Notes: generated from the letters alone by a model not told the origin. A DNA stretch of 5,914 nucleotides from Opitutaceae bacterium (GCA_025352845.1 JANXSC010000307.1:1-5914), one strand, 5' to 3'. Counted from the stretch's first letter, positions 1-5,914 are shown. Numbers and translations are program-made.

Positions 1-830
1 ACCGCCACGGCCTCGCGGCGATTTTCCTCACGTTGATCACCGACGAGATCGACGCGCACTGTCGGCGTTTGGAAAATTTCGAGAAACTCCGCGCCGCCTC
101 GCCGTCGATCGCGCGCATGATCGCGGGCTATCACATCGAGGGGCCGTGGCTCAGCCCCGAGCCCGGCTACCGCGGCGCGCACCCCGCCGAGCCGATGCAC
201 GCGCCCGCTCTCGCCGAATTCGACCGCCTGCAATCCGCCGCCCGCGGCCGCATCAGGCTCATCACGCTCGCCCCCGAGTGGCCGGGCAGCGCGGAGTGCA
301 TCGCGGCGATGACGCACGCCGGCGTCCACATTTCGCTCGGCCACACCAACGCCTCCGAAACCGAAATCGACGCCGCGATCCGCGCGGGCGCGCGCTTCGT
401 CACGCACCTCGGCAACGGCACGCCACTCACGCTGCCCCGGCACGACAACGTCGTGCAGCGCCTCCTCGCGCGCGACGAACTGACCGCGTGCCTCATCCCG
501 GACGGGGTTCACCTGCCGCCGTTCGTCCTGAAAAATTTCTTCCGCGCCAAGCCGCCCGGCAAGGTGCTCTTCACCACCGACGCCATGTCCGGTGCCGGCA
601 TGGGCCCCGGCCGCTACCAAATCGGCCGCCTCGAAATCGAGGTCGGCGAAGATCGCATCGCGCGGCAGCCCGGGGGCGGCGGCTTCGCCGGCGCGACCCT
701 CACGCCCGACGAGGGCGTGCGCCGTTGCGCCCAGTATCTCGATCTCCCGCTCGCGACCGCCGCCGAACTCTGGTCCACCGCCCCCGCCGCAGCCTTCGGC
801 ATCACGTTGCCCGCTCACCTTTCTCCATGA
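1..830 (+). CDS. nagA: N-acetylglucosamine-6-phosphate deacetylase, 3' portion (5' end outside window)
   Basis: Cytoplasmic amidohydrolase that removes acetate from GlcNAc-6-P to give glucosamine-6-P for the next gene. The frame is open from base 3 with no stop, and the apparent TTG start at 33 is an internal Leu codon, so the gene begins upstream. About 275 residues are visible; the family is usually near 380. Family hallmarks appear in order: HIEGPW (metal-ligand Glu at 138-140), LGHTNA (His at 342-344), THLGN (His at 405-407), IPDGVH (510-512, substrate contact) and TTDAM with the catalytic Asp at 579-581. A Gly-rich FAGATL stretch then matches the family's AGS/T segment. Oddity: the usual THLFNAM reads THLGNG. 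The stop overlaps the start of the deaminase gene (ATGA), which supports translational coupling. The assignment rests on motifs; a deacetylase for a related N-acetylhexosamine-6-P is possible. Confidence 0.9.
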   Translation, partial: RHGLAAIFLTLITDEIDAHCRRLENFEKLRAASPSIARMIAGYHIEGPWLSPEPGYRGAHPAEPMHAPALAEFDRLQSAARGRIRLITLAPEWPGSAECIAAMTHAGVHISLGHTNASETEIDAAIRAGARFVTHLGNGTPLTLPRHDNVVQRLLARDELTACLIPDGVHLPPFVLKNFFRAKPPGKVLFTTDAMSGAGMGPGRYQIGRLEIEVGEDRIARQPGGGGFAGATLTPDEGVRRCAQYLDLPLATAAELWSTAPAAAFGITLPAHLSP

Positions 831-1615
831 AAAATCCGCGCTACCTCACTGCTGGCCGCCTCGCGGTTGAAATTCACGCCGACCGCCCGGCCCTCGGCCT
901 GGCCGCAGCGCGCGCGGCCGCCGCCTACCTGCACGACCTGATCGCGGCGCGCGGCGAGGCGCGCGTGATCTTCGCGTGCGCGCCGTCGCAAAACGAATTT
1001 CTCTCGTCGCTCATCGCGGTCTCGCGCGAGGGGCACACGGCGGTGGACTGGAGTCGGGTCACGGCGTTTCACATGGATGACTACGTGGGGCTGCCCGGCA
1101 CGCATCCGCAAAGTTTCCGCCACTTTCTTCAGACGCATTTTCTCTCGCACGTGAAGATCGGTCGCTTCCACCCGTTGCCGGCGGAAGAGCGCGACGCCAC
1201 CGCCGTCGCCGCGCGCTACACTGCGCTCCTCGCGGAAAAACCCATCGACCTCATCTGCCTCGGCATCGGTGAAAACGGCCACATCGCCTTCAACGATCCG
1301 CCCGTGGCCGACTTCGCCGACCCCGAACTGGTGAAGGTCGTCGAGCTCGACCGCGCGTGCCGCGAGCAGCAGGTGGCCGACGGTTGCTTCCCCACGTTTG
1401 AACAGGTGCCGCGCCACGCGTTTACACTCACCGTGCCCGTGTTTCGCCGCGCCACGCGCCTGAGCATCCACGTGCCGGGTCCGCGCAAAGCTGCCGCCGT
1501 GCGCGCCACGATCGAGCACCCGATCGCTACCGCCTGCCCGGCGTCGATCCTGCGGCTGCATCCGACGGCGACGCTCTACATCGACGCGGATGCAGCGGGC
1601 CTGCTGCGCGTTTGA
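827..1615 (+). CDS. nagB: Glucosamine-6-phosphate deaminase (NagB family)
   Basis: Converts glucosamine-6-P to fructose-6-P and ammonia, the step after NagA. The protein has 262 residues, close to the 266 of E. coli NagB. FHMDDYVGLP at residues 81-90 carries D84, equivalent to the catalytic base D72 of E. coli. GIGENGHIAFNDP at 146-158 contains H152 (E. coli H143). R179 and K221 (in GPRKAA) fit the phosphate-binding Arg and Lys. Two catalytic-loop residues differ from E. coli: N150 replaces D141 and D157 replaces E148. The N-terminal loop reads CAPSQNEFL instead of the usual Gly/Thr-rich phosphate loop. These changes point to a divergent subfamily, so the exact amino sugar and the allostery are uncertain. 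ATG 827 was chosen because homology starts there; codons upstream in this frame are an Arg/Pro-rich shadow of nagA. No Shine-Dalgarno site is visible. Confidence 0.9.
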   Translation: MKNPRYLTAGRLAVEIHADRPALGLAAARAAAAYLHDLIAARGEARVIFACAPSQNEFLSSLIAVSREGHTAVDWSRVTAFHMDDYVGLPGTHPQSFRHFLQTHFLSHVKIGRFHPLPAEERDATAVAARYTALLAEKPIDLICLGIGENGHIAFNDPPVADFADPELVKVVELDRACREQQVADGCFPTFEQVPRHAFTLTVPVFRRATRLSIHVPGPRKAAAVRATIEHPIATACPASILRLHPTATLYIDADAAGLLRV

Positions 1616-1663
1616 TACGCGTGGTTGCGTTTGGATTTTTTCGTCCTTCCATCGGCTTTCCCC

Positions 1664-2647
1664 ATGAAACCACTCCGCCACCTCATCGCTCCACTTTTTG
1701 CAATCGCCGCGTCGGTCGCCACCGCCGCCGACCTCCGCGTCGGCCTGATCGGGCTCGATACCTCGCACGTCACCGTCTTCACGCAGGCCTACAACGATCC
1801 GAAGTCGCCCAACCACGTGCCGGGCGTCAAGGTCGTCGCCGCGTTCAAGGGCGGCAGCGCCGATATCGAGACGAGCGCTTCGCGGGTTGAGGGCTACACC
1901 AAACAGCTGGTCGAAAAATATGGCGTGAAAATTTACGACACCATCGAGGAACTCGCCCGCAACGTTGACGCGATCATGATCGAGAGCGTCGACGGCCGCC
2001 CGCACCTCGACCAGTTCCGCCGCACTCTGGCCGCGAAGAAACCCGTGTTCATCGACAAACCCCTCGCGGGAACCTTGCGCGACGGTCTTGAGATCGTGCG
2101 GCTTGCGAAGGAGCACGGCGTGCCGGTGTTTAGCTCGTCGTCGCTGCGCTACGGCTCGGAACCCCTCGGACCGAAGTTCGAAAAAATCGGCGGCGTGCTC
2201 ACGGCCTACTCCGTGGGCCCGGCGGAATTCGAGGCCCACCACCCCGACTTGTTCTGGTATGGCATCCACGGTGTCGAGGCGCTCTTCACCGTGATGGGCC
2301 CGGGCTGCACGAAAATCGTGCGCCTGCACACGGAGAAAACCGATGTCATCACCGGCGTCTGGGCCGACGGGCGCGTCGGCACGGTGCAGGGCAATCGCAA
2401 TGGTTTCAAAGGCTACGGTGTCACCGTGCTCGGACCCAAGGGCACCGTGACCGTCGGTGAAAAACACAGTTACACCGGCCTGATCGCCGAGGTGACGAAG
2501 TTTTTCCAGACCGGAATCTCGCCCGTGCCGCTGGAGACGACCATCGAGATCCTCGCGTTCATGGAGGCGGCCGATGAGAGCAAGCGCCGCGGCGGCACTC
2601 CCGTCACGATCGCAGAGGTGATGAAACTCGCCGCGGCCAAACGATGA
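1664..2647 (+). CDS. Gfo/Idh/MocA-family oxidoreductase with signal peptide
   Basis: Probable NAD(P)-type sugar or polyol dehydrogenase family member, 327 residues; substrate unknown. The N-terminus is a Sec-type signal peptide: basic MKPLRH, a hydrophobic stretch to about residue 20, and a likely cut near VATA/AD (residue 21 or 22). There is no twin-arginine motif. A Rossmann-like start follows (GLIGLDTSH, 27-35), which lacks a full GxGxxG. IDKPLAG at 130-136 matches the conserved (E/D)KP motif with K132, and WYGIHGVEAL at 198-207 fits the C-terminal-domain active-site region with H202. The ATG at 1664 was preferred over an upstream TTG at 1625, because it begins the signal peptide and has the same CTTTCYCCATGAAA context as nagB. 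The gene lies 48 bp after nagB and overlaps the isomerase gene by ATGA, so it is probably in the same operon. The family call is firm; the reaction is not. Confidence 0.85.
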   Translation: MKPLRHLIAPLFAIAASVATAADLRVGLIGLDTSHVTVFTQAYNDPKSPNHVPGVKVVAAFKGGSADIETSASRVEGYTKQLVEKYGVKIYDTIEELARNVDAIMIESVDGRPHLDQFRRTLAAKKPVFIDKPLAGTLRDGLEIVRLAKEHGVPVFSSSSLRYGSEPLGPKFEKIGGVLTAYSVGPAEFEAHHPDLFWYGIHGVEALFTVMGPGCTKIVRLHTEKTDVITGVWADGRVGTVQGNRNGFKGYGVTVLGPKGTVTVGEKHSYTGLIAEVTKFFQTGISPVPLETTIEILAFMEAADESKRRGGTPVTIAEVMKLAAAKR

Positions 2648-3534
2648 TCTTCCCCGACAACATCACGTTTATCGCCGACGAAGTCTCGCAGGATCTGCCG
2701 GTCCTCCGCGCCTTCGTGCGCGAGTTCAAGCTGCCCGGCATCGAGCTGCGCAGCTTCGCCGGACGCGCGTTCAAGGATCTCACCAACGCGGACGTCGACG
2801 AGATCGGTGCGGCCGCGCGCGCCGAAGGATGGAAAATCTTCGGCTGCTCCACGCCCGTCTTCAAATGCGCGCTCGAAGACCCCGCCGCGATCGCCGCGCA
2901 CCGCGAGATCTTCAAGCGCAGTCTCGATGTGGCGCGCACGCTGCACTGCGACCTTTTGCGCGTGTTCACCTTCTTGCGGCAGCCGCACGCACTTGAGCCC
3001 CAACGCCTCGCCCGCGTGGCGGAACATCTGGTCGGACTCGCCGAACTCGCGCGGGACTCCGGCGTGCGCCTCGGCATCGAAAACGAGCATTCGTGCCTGA
3101 CCGGCACCGTCGGGGAAATGGAGGCGATTCTCGCGCTGCTGCCTGCCGAAAATTTCGGCGCGATTTGGGATCCGTGCAACGTGCTCTACGTGCCCGATGC
3201 GTCACCGCCCGTGCCCGGCGACATCACGCGGCTCGCACCGCGGCTTTTTCACGTGCACGTGAAGGACTCGATCCGCCGCCCGCCCGCCGCGCCCGGCGCC
3301 CTCCTCGCCGTCGGCACTCCGCTAGGAATCGGCGAAGTCAACTGGCGCGACCATCTCCGCGCGCTGCAGCGGTGCGGCTACCGTGGGATACTCTCGCTGG
3401 AGACGCACTGGCGCCTGCAAAAAATCGACGACTCCCTCCTGCACCTTCCCGCCGGCTACGGTTTCTCCCACGGCGGCGAACCCGCCAGCCGCGTGTGCCT
3501 CCACAACCTCCGCGCGCTGGTCGAGACGTTGTAG
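2644..3534 (+). CDS. Sugar phosphate isomerase/epimerase-like TIM barrel (xylose isomerase-like, AP_endonuc_2 superfamily)
   Basis: A 296-residue protein of the xylose-isomerase-like TIM-barrel superfamily, which includes sugar epimerases, inosose dehydratases and hydroxypyruvate isomerases. Likely divalent-metal ligands sit at strand ends as expected: E146 in GIENEH, D176 in IWDPCN, H203/H205 in HVHVKD and E253 in LSLETHW. IADEVSQD near the N-terminus matches the usual first strand. No signal peptide is present, so it should be cytoplasmic. Its ATG overlaps the stop of the oxidoreductase gene (ATGA), implying coupled translation. Oxidoreductase plus TIM-barrel isomerase pairs are common in Verrucomicrobiota and Planctomycetota and often act in succession on the same sugar, but no specific substrate can be named here. 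The stop at 3532-3534 is followed by the REP-like element before the convergent regulator gene. The superfamily is clear; the precise activity is unknown. Confidence 0.85.
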   Translation: MIFPDNITFIADEVSQDLPVLRAFVREFKLPGIELRSFAGRAFKDLTNADVDEIGAAARAEGWKIFGCSTPVFKCALEDPAAIAAHREIFKRSLDVARTLHCDLLRVFTFLRQPHALEPQRLARVAEHLVGLAELARDSGVRLGIENEHSCLTGTVGEMEAILALLPAENFGAIWDPCNVLYVPDASPPVPGDITRLAPRLFHVHVKDSIRRPPAAPGALLAVGTPLGIGEVNWRDHLRALQRCGYRGILSLETHWRLQKIDDSLLHLPAGYGFSHGGEPASRVCLHNLRALVETL

Positions 3535-3602
3535 GAGATCGAGTCGGGCGCAGCCGGCCAATCTTGCTGAGACTGGCAAAATACGGTGGCGCGAGGCTCC
3601 GG

Positions 3603-3660
3603 GTAGGCGGGCTTCAGCCCGCCTTCGGCGCCCTGAATGGCGGACTGAAGGCCGCCCTAC
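3603..3660. repeat. REP-like double hairpin (two inverted GTAG-headed units), possible bidirectional terminator
   Basis: Two palindromic units face each other across a 15-base spacer. The left unit (3603-3623) is GTAG followed by GCGGGC-TTCA-GCCCGC, a perfect stem. The right unit, read on the - strand from 3660 to 3639, is GTAG followed by GGCGGCCT-TC-AGTCCGCC, with one stem mismatch. The two units are close reverse complements of each other. A GTAG head before a GC-rich hairpin is the known form of REP elements tied to RAYT transposases, and paired inverted units resemble a BIME. The element fills most of the gap between two convergent genes, so its RNA hairpins could end transcription from either side, although no U-tract follows. 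The rest of 3535-3675 shows nothing recognisable. Confidence 0.75.
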
Positions 3661-3675
3661 TCTCAAGCGCCCGCG

Positions 3676-4335
3676 TCATGCTGCGCCAAGTTTCGCCGCA
3701 GACGCCGGGCTCGCGATCCCCTCAAAGACGAGCCGCAGCACCTGGCTCAGCCCGCGCGCCTTCACCTTCGCCTGGCCCAGATCGAGGTCGAGGCTTTGCG
3801 AGAGCGAAAAACGGTTCGAGTGGTAGATGAAGCACAGCCCGATGAAGTGGATCATCAGGTGAGTGACATCGACATCGGCGCGAAATTCGCCCGCCGCCAC
3901 GCCGTCCTGCACGATCGCCCGGAAACGTTCGAAAAACGGATTCTTGCTCAACAGGTGGTTTTCCTTCGTGAGGTGCCGGCCCTTCTCCAGGTTCTCCCAT
4001 TGGAGCAGCCGCGTGAATTCCGGCTCCTGGTCGAGAAACTCAAAATAACTCTCGAGCAGCCGCGCGAGTTTCTCCCGCGGGCTCCGGCCCCGCTCGACGG
4101 CATGAAACTCGATCGCCTCGATGCGCTTGTAAACTTCCGCGAGCGCCGCCTCGAAGAGCGCGTCCTTGCTGCCGAAATAATGATAGACCATCCGTTTGTT
4201 CACCCGCGCGAGCCCGACGACCTGATCGACGGACACGGCGTGAAGTCCGTGCCGCGAGAAAAGCCGGATCGCCGCTTGCAATAACTTCCTCCGGGTGCGA
4301 TCGGGGTTGCGCGAAATCTTGGGGGGCGTGGACAT
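3676..4335 (-). CDS. TetR/AcrR-family transcriptional regulator
   Basis: A 219-residue DNA-binding repressor-type protein, the usual TetR-family length. The N-terminal domain matches the family closely: RTRRKLLQAAIRLFSRHG (13-30), then a helix-turn-helix around 35-54 ending in VYHYFGSKDALF (50-61). The C-terminal ligand/dimer domain (about 80-210) is helical, with EFLDQEPEFTRLLQWENL in the middle. The ATG at 4335 was chosen because it places the first helix about 10 residues in; a GTG at 4395 would add 20 residues with no family resemblance. No clear ribosome site is seen at either. The gene is transcribed away from the ceramidase-like gene, and the shared upstream region carries an 18-bp inverted repeat. 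By family habit it probably represses that neighbour, itself or both, in response to a small ligand; a lipid-type ligand is only a guess from context. Confidence 0.9.
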   Translation of the reverse strand: MSTPPKISRNPDRTRRKLLQAAIRLFSRHGLHAVSVDQVVGLARVNKRMVYHYFGSKDALFEAALAEVYKRIEAIEFHAVERGRSPREKLARLLESYFEFLDQEPEFTRLLQWENLEKGRHLTKENHLLSKNPFFERFRAIVQDGVAAGEFRADVDVTHLMIHFIGLCFIYHSNRFSLSQSLDLDLGQAKVKARGLSQVLRLVFEGIASPASAAKLGAA

Positions 4336-4441
4336 TGGGGAACTCGCACCGTGGCAGACGCGAAACGCCGTGAGAAGCGCAAACTCCCCGCCCACGATCG
4401 AAGTCCGGGGCAGAGCGCGTCGTGAATCGTCTTGCCCGGGC

Positions 4442-4459
4442 AGTAACCCACCGGTTACT
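4442..4459. promoter_or_regulatory. Candidate TetR-type operator (18-bp inverted repeat)
   Basis: AGTAACC-CACC-GGTTACT is a perfect 7-bp inverted repeat with a 4-bp spacer, the size and form of many TetR-family operators. It is also AT-richer than its surroundings. It lies 8 bases before the ceramidase-like ATG and about 106 bases upstream of the divergent regulator's ATG. A weak promoter pair can be drawn across it: TTGCCC at 4432-4437, a 17-bp gap, and TTACTC at 4455-4460. The repeat would then sit between -35 and -10, but transcription would start almost at the ATG. The promoter reading is poor; the palindrome itself is plain. Nothing else convincing was seen in 4336-4467. Confidence 0.55.
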
Positions 4460-4467
4460 CAGGCCGG

Positions 4468-5853
4468 ATGCGCGCGACCCAAATCACCCCCGTCCTGTTT
4501 TCCCTTTTCCTCTCCCTCTTTTTCCTGATGCATCCACTTTCCGCCGCACCGGCCGCAACGTGGCAGGCCGGCACCGGCCGCGAGAAAATCACGCCACCCG
4601 CCGGCCTCTGGATGACCGGCTACGCCGCGCGCGACCGGCCGGCCGATGGCACGGCGCAGGATCTCTGGGTCAAGGCGCTCGCCTTTTCCGATCCGGCGGG
4701 CAATCGCGGCGTGCTCCTCACGCTCGATCTCTGCGGCGTGAACCGCGAACTCACCGATTTCGTCGCCGCGGAAATCGAGCGGCGGCACCGCATTCCGCGC
4801 AGTGGCGTGATGGTGAATGTCTCGCACACGCACTGCTCGCCGCAACTCGGCGGCTACCTCAACGGCCTGCGCATCCTCCCGCCCGAGGGACAACAGAAGG
4901 CCGACGCCTATACGCGCGAGCTGAAAGAAAAAATGATCCGCGCCGCCACCGCTGCGATCACCGCGCTCGCGCCCGCAAATATTTCCTGGGGTGAAGACGC
5001 GGCGACCTTCGGTTTCAACCGCCGCGAAAACGCCGAGAAGGATGTCGTCGCGCTCCGCGCCGCCGGTAAACTCAAGGGTCCCTTCGATCCGCGCGTGCCG
5101 GTGCTGGCGGTGCGCGATGCCCGCGGTGAATTGCTCGCCTTGTTCGTGTCCTACGCGTGCCACAACACCACGCTCGCGTTTTTCCAATGGCACGGCGACT
5201 ACGCCGGCGTCGCGCAGGCCGAACTCGAAAAACGGCACCCGGGAGCGACCGTGCTCTTCGCCATTGGCTGCGGCGCGGACATCAATCCCGCGCCGCGTCG
5301 CGAACTCGCCCACGCCGAGCAGCACGGCCGCGAGCTGGCCGATGCCGCGGACCGCGCGCTCGCCAAACCCATGACGCGGGTCGAGGGCCGCTTCGCCTCG
5401 GCGTTGGAGGACATCACGCTGACTTTCGCCAGCAAGCCGACGGAGGAAAAGCTGCGCGAGGCCCGCGAGAAGAAGCAGCCCAATCAGGAAATGTATCAGG
5501 CTTGGTCCGCCGCCGTCACCGAGCTTTTCCGGACGAAGGGCGACGCCGCGATGCGCCACGCCTATCCCGTGCAAGCGTGGCGGCTCGGCTCGCTGTCGTG
5601 GGCCGCACTCGGCGGCGAAGTCGTGATCGATTATTCGCTGCGTCTGCGGAAGGAGCTGGGCGAAAATCTCTGGGTCTTCGGTTACTCGAACGACGTGATG
5701 GCCTACATCCCCAGTGAACGTGTGCTGAAGGAAGGCCGCTACGAGGGCGACACCTCGATGGTCCCCTACGGCAAACCCGGCCCGTGGTCGCCGGGCTTGG
5801 AGGAAAAAATCATCGCAAAGACGCGCGAGCTGATCGAGCGCACGCGACGGTAG
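4468..5853 (+). CDS. Secreted neutral/alkaline ceramidase-superfamily protein (N-terminal domain only, nucleophile Ser replaced)
   Basis: A 461-residue exported protein of the neutral/alkaline non-lysosomal ceramidase superfamily. Residues 1 to about 27 form a Sec signal peptide (hydrophobic 8-20, cut near LSAA/PA), which supports ATG 4468 over the internal ATG 4528. Domain hallmarks follow: GTGREKITPP (35-44), SHTHCSP (119-125), GFNRR (182-186), YACHNTT (229-235), GCGADINP (267-274), GGEV (382-385) and YSNDVMAYIPSE (406-417). By comparison with Pseudomonas ceramidase, H120, H232, E384 and Y413 fit the zinc ligands. The position of the nucleophilic Ser in the usual GDxSPN motif is N273 here. 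The protein is about 200 residues shorter than full neutral ceramidases and seems to lack their C-terminal Ig-like domain. Ceramide hydrolysis is therefore doubtful; another metal-dependent hydrolase role is possible. It is divergent from the TetR-type gene. No terminator is evident before the downstream GTAG palindrome. Confidence 0.85.
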   Translation: MRATQITPVLFSLFLSLFFLMHPLSAAPAATWQAGTGREKITPPAGLWMTGYAARDRPADGTAQDLWVKALAFSDPAGNRGVLLTLDLCGVNRELTDFVAAEIERRHRIPRSGVMVNVSHTHCSPQLGGYLNGLRILPPEGQQKADAYTRELKEKMIRAATAAITALAPANISWGEDAATFGFNRRENAEKDVVALRAAGKLKGPFDPRVPVLAVRDARGELLALFVSYACHNTTLAFFQWHGDYAGVAQAELEKRHPGATVLFAIGCGADINPAPRRELAHAEQHGRELADAADRALAKPMTRVEGRFASALEDITLTFASKPTEEKLREAREKKQPNQEMYQAWSAAVTELFRTKGDAAMRHAYPVQAWRLGSLSWAALGGEVVIDYSLRLRKELGENLWVFGYSNDVMAYIPSERVLKEGRYEGDTSMVPYGKPGPWSPGLEEKIIAKTRELIERTRR

Positions 5854-5880
5854 ACGCCGTGTTTGTAAAATGTCCTTTTG

Positions 5881-5914
5881 GTAGGTCAGCGCGCTTGCGC
5901 GCGCCCAATCCGCG
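5881..5914 (+). repeat. REP-like GTAG-headed palindrome, cut by the window edge
   Basis: GTAG at 5881-5884 is followed by a stem GCGCGC (5889-5894), a TT turn and GCGCGC (5897-5902). The head and hairpin layout matches the two units at 3603-3660, although the stem sequence differs. It starts 28 bases after the ceramidase-like stop codon. Any partner unit would lie beyond the window. The stem is short and in GC-rich DNA, so this is a weaker call than the convergent-junction element. Confidence 0.45.

Noticed and set aside
146..826. Upstream in-frame extension of the deaminase reading frame
   Set aside because: The extension is an Arg-rich shadow of nagA; NagB homology begins at the ATG at 827.
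815..2467. Long open frame of 550 codons on the - strand opposite nagB and the oxidoreductase gene
   Set aside because: It spans two well-supported + strand genes and the gap between them. Its composition (rich in R, G, D, H and V) is typical of an antisense shadow in high-GC DNA, with no family motifs.
3093..3830. 245-codon + strand open frame running from the isomerase gene across the REP-like element into the tetR-type gene
   Set aside because: It is Arg/Pro/Ala-rich low-complexity translation overlapping two real genes and a palindromic repeat, and does not look like a protein.
4336..4395. GTG at 4395 as the start of the TetR-type protein
   Set aside because: The 20 extra residues do not match the family, which normally begins about 10 residues before the first helix as given by ATG 4335.
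4405..4440. Possible inverted repeat CCGGGG...CCCGGG upstream of the 18-bp palindrome
   Set aside because: It is an imperfect, widely spaced pairing of simple GC runs expected by chance at this base composition.
4459..5574. 371-codon open frame on the - strand opposite the ceramidase-like gene
   Set aside because: It is an antisense shadow of a gene with clear family motifs and signal peptide, and has no recognisable domain of its own.
5854..5880. Rho-independent terminator after the ceramidase-like gene
   Set aside because: A short T-rich stretch (CCTTTTG) is present but no GC hairpin directly precedes it.

Overview
The DNA is very GC-rich with strongly GC-biased third codon positions. Genes are tightly packed with ATGA stop/start overlaps and lack clear Shine-Dalgarno sites. 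The gene set includes an exported Gfo/Idh/MocA protein, a xylose-isomerase-like TIM barrel and a short neutral-ceramidase-like protein. Together these suggest a free-living Verrucomicrobiota bacterium, perhaps an Opitutaceae relative. This is inferred from gene content and style; there is no rRNA or marker gene to prove it.

Left block (1-3534, all + strand): a four-gene run that looks like one operon. It starts with the 3' part of an N-acetylglucosamine-6-phosphate deacetylase (nagA; its start lies before the window). A glucosamine-6-phosphate deaminase (nagB) follows, overlapping it by ATGA. After 48 bp comes a Gfo/Idh/MocA oxidoreductase with a Sec-type signal peptide, then an ATGA-overlapping sugar phosphate isomerase/epimerase-like TIM barrel. 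The first two genes turn GlcNAc-6-P into fructose-6-P plus acetate and ammonia. The last two form an oxidoreductase/isomerase pair whose substrate cannot be read from sequence.

Convergent junction (3535-3675): a double-hairpin REP-like element lies between the isomerase gene and the oppositely oriented tetR-type gene. Both of its units begin with GTAG, as in RAYT-associated REPs. It may also stop transcription from both sides.

Right block (3676-5853): a TetR/AcrR-type repressor gene (- strand) diverges from a secreted neutral-ceramidase-superfamily protein (+ strand). The space between them holds an 18-bp inverted repeat, AGTAACC-CACC-GGTTACT, just upstream of the ceramidase-like start, which is a good operator candidate. 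The ceramidase-like protein keeps the metal-site residues but has Asn where true neutral ceramidases have the nucleophilic Ser, so ceramide hydrolysis should not be assumed. Another GTAG-headed palindrome begins at 5881 and runs to the window edge.

No RNA gene, CRISPR array, insertion sequence or prophage gene was seen. Nothing here amounts to a clearly new system. The most notable points are the nucleophile-less ceramidase homologue with its probable dedicated repressor and operator, and the exported Rossmann-fold protein coupled to a cytosolic isomerase.
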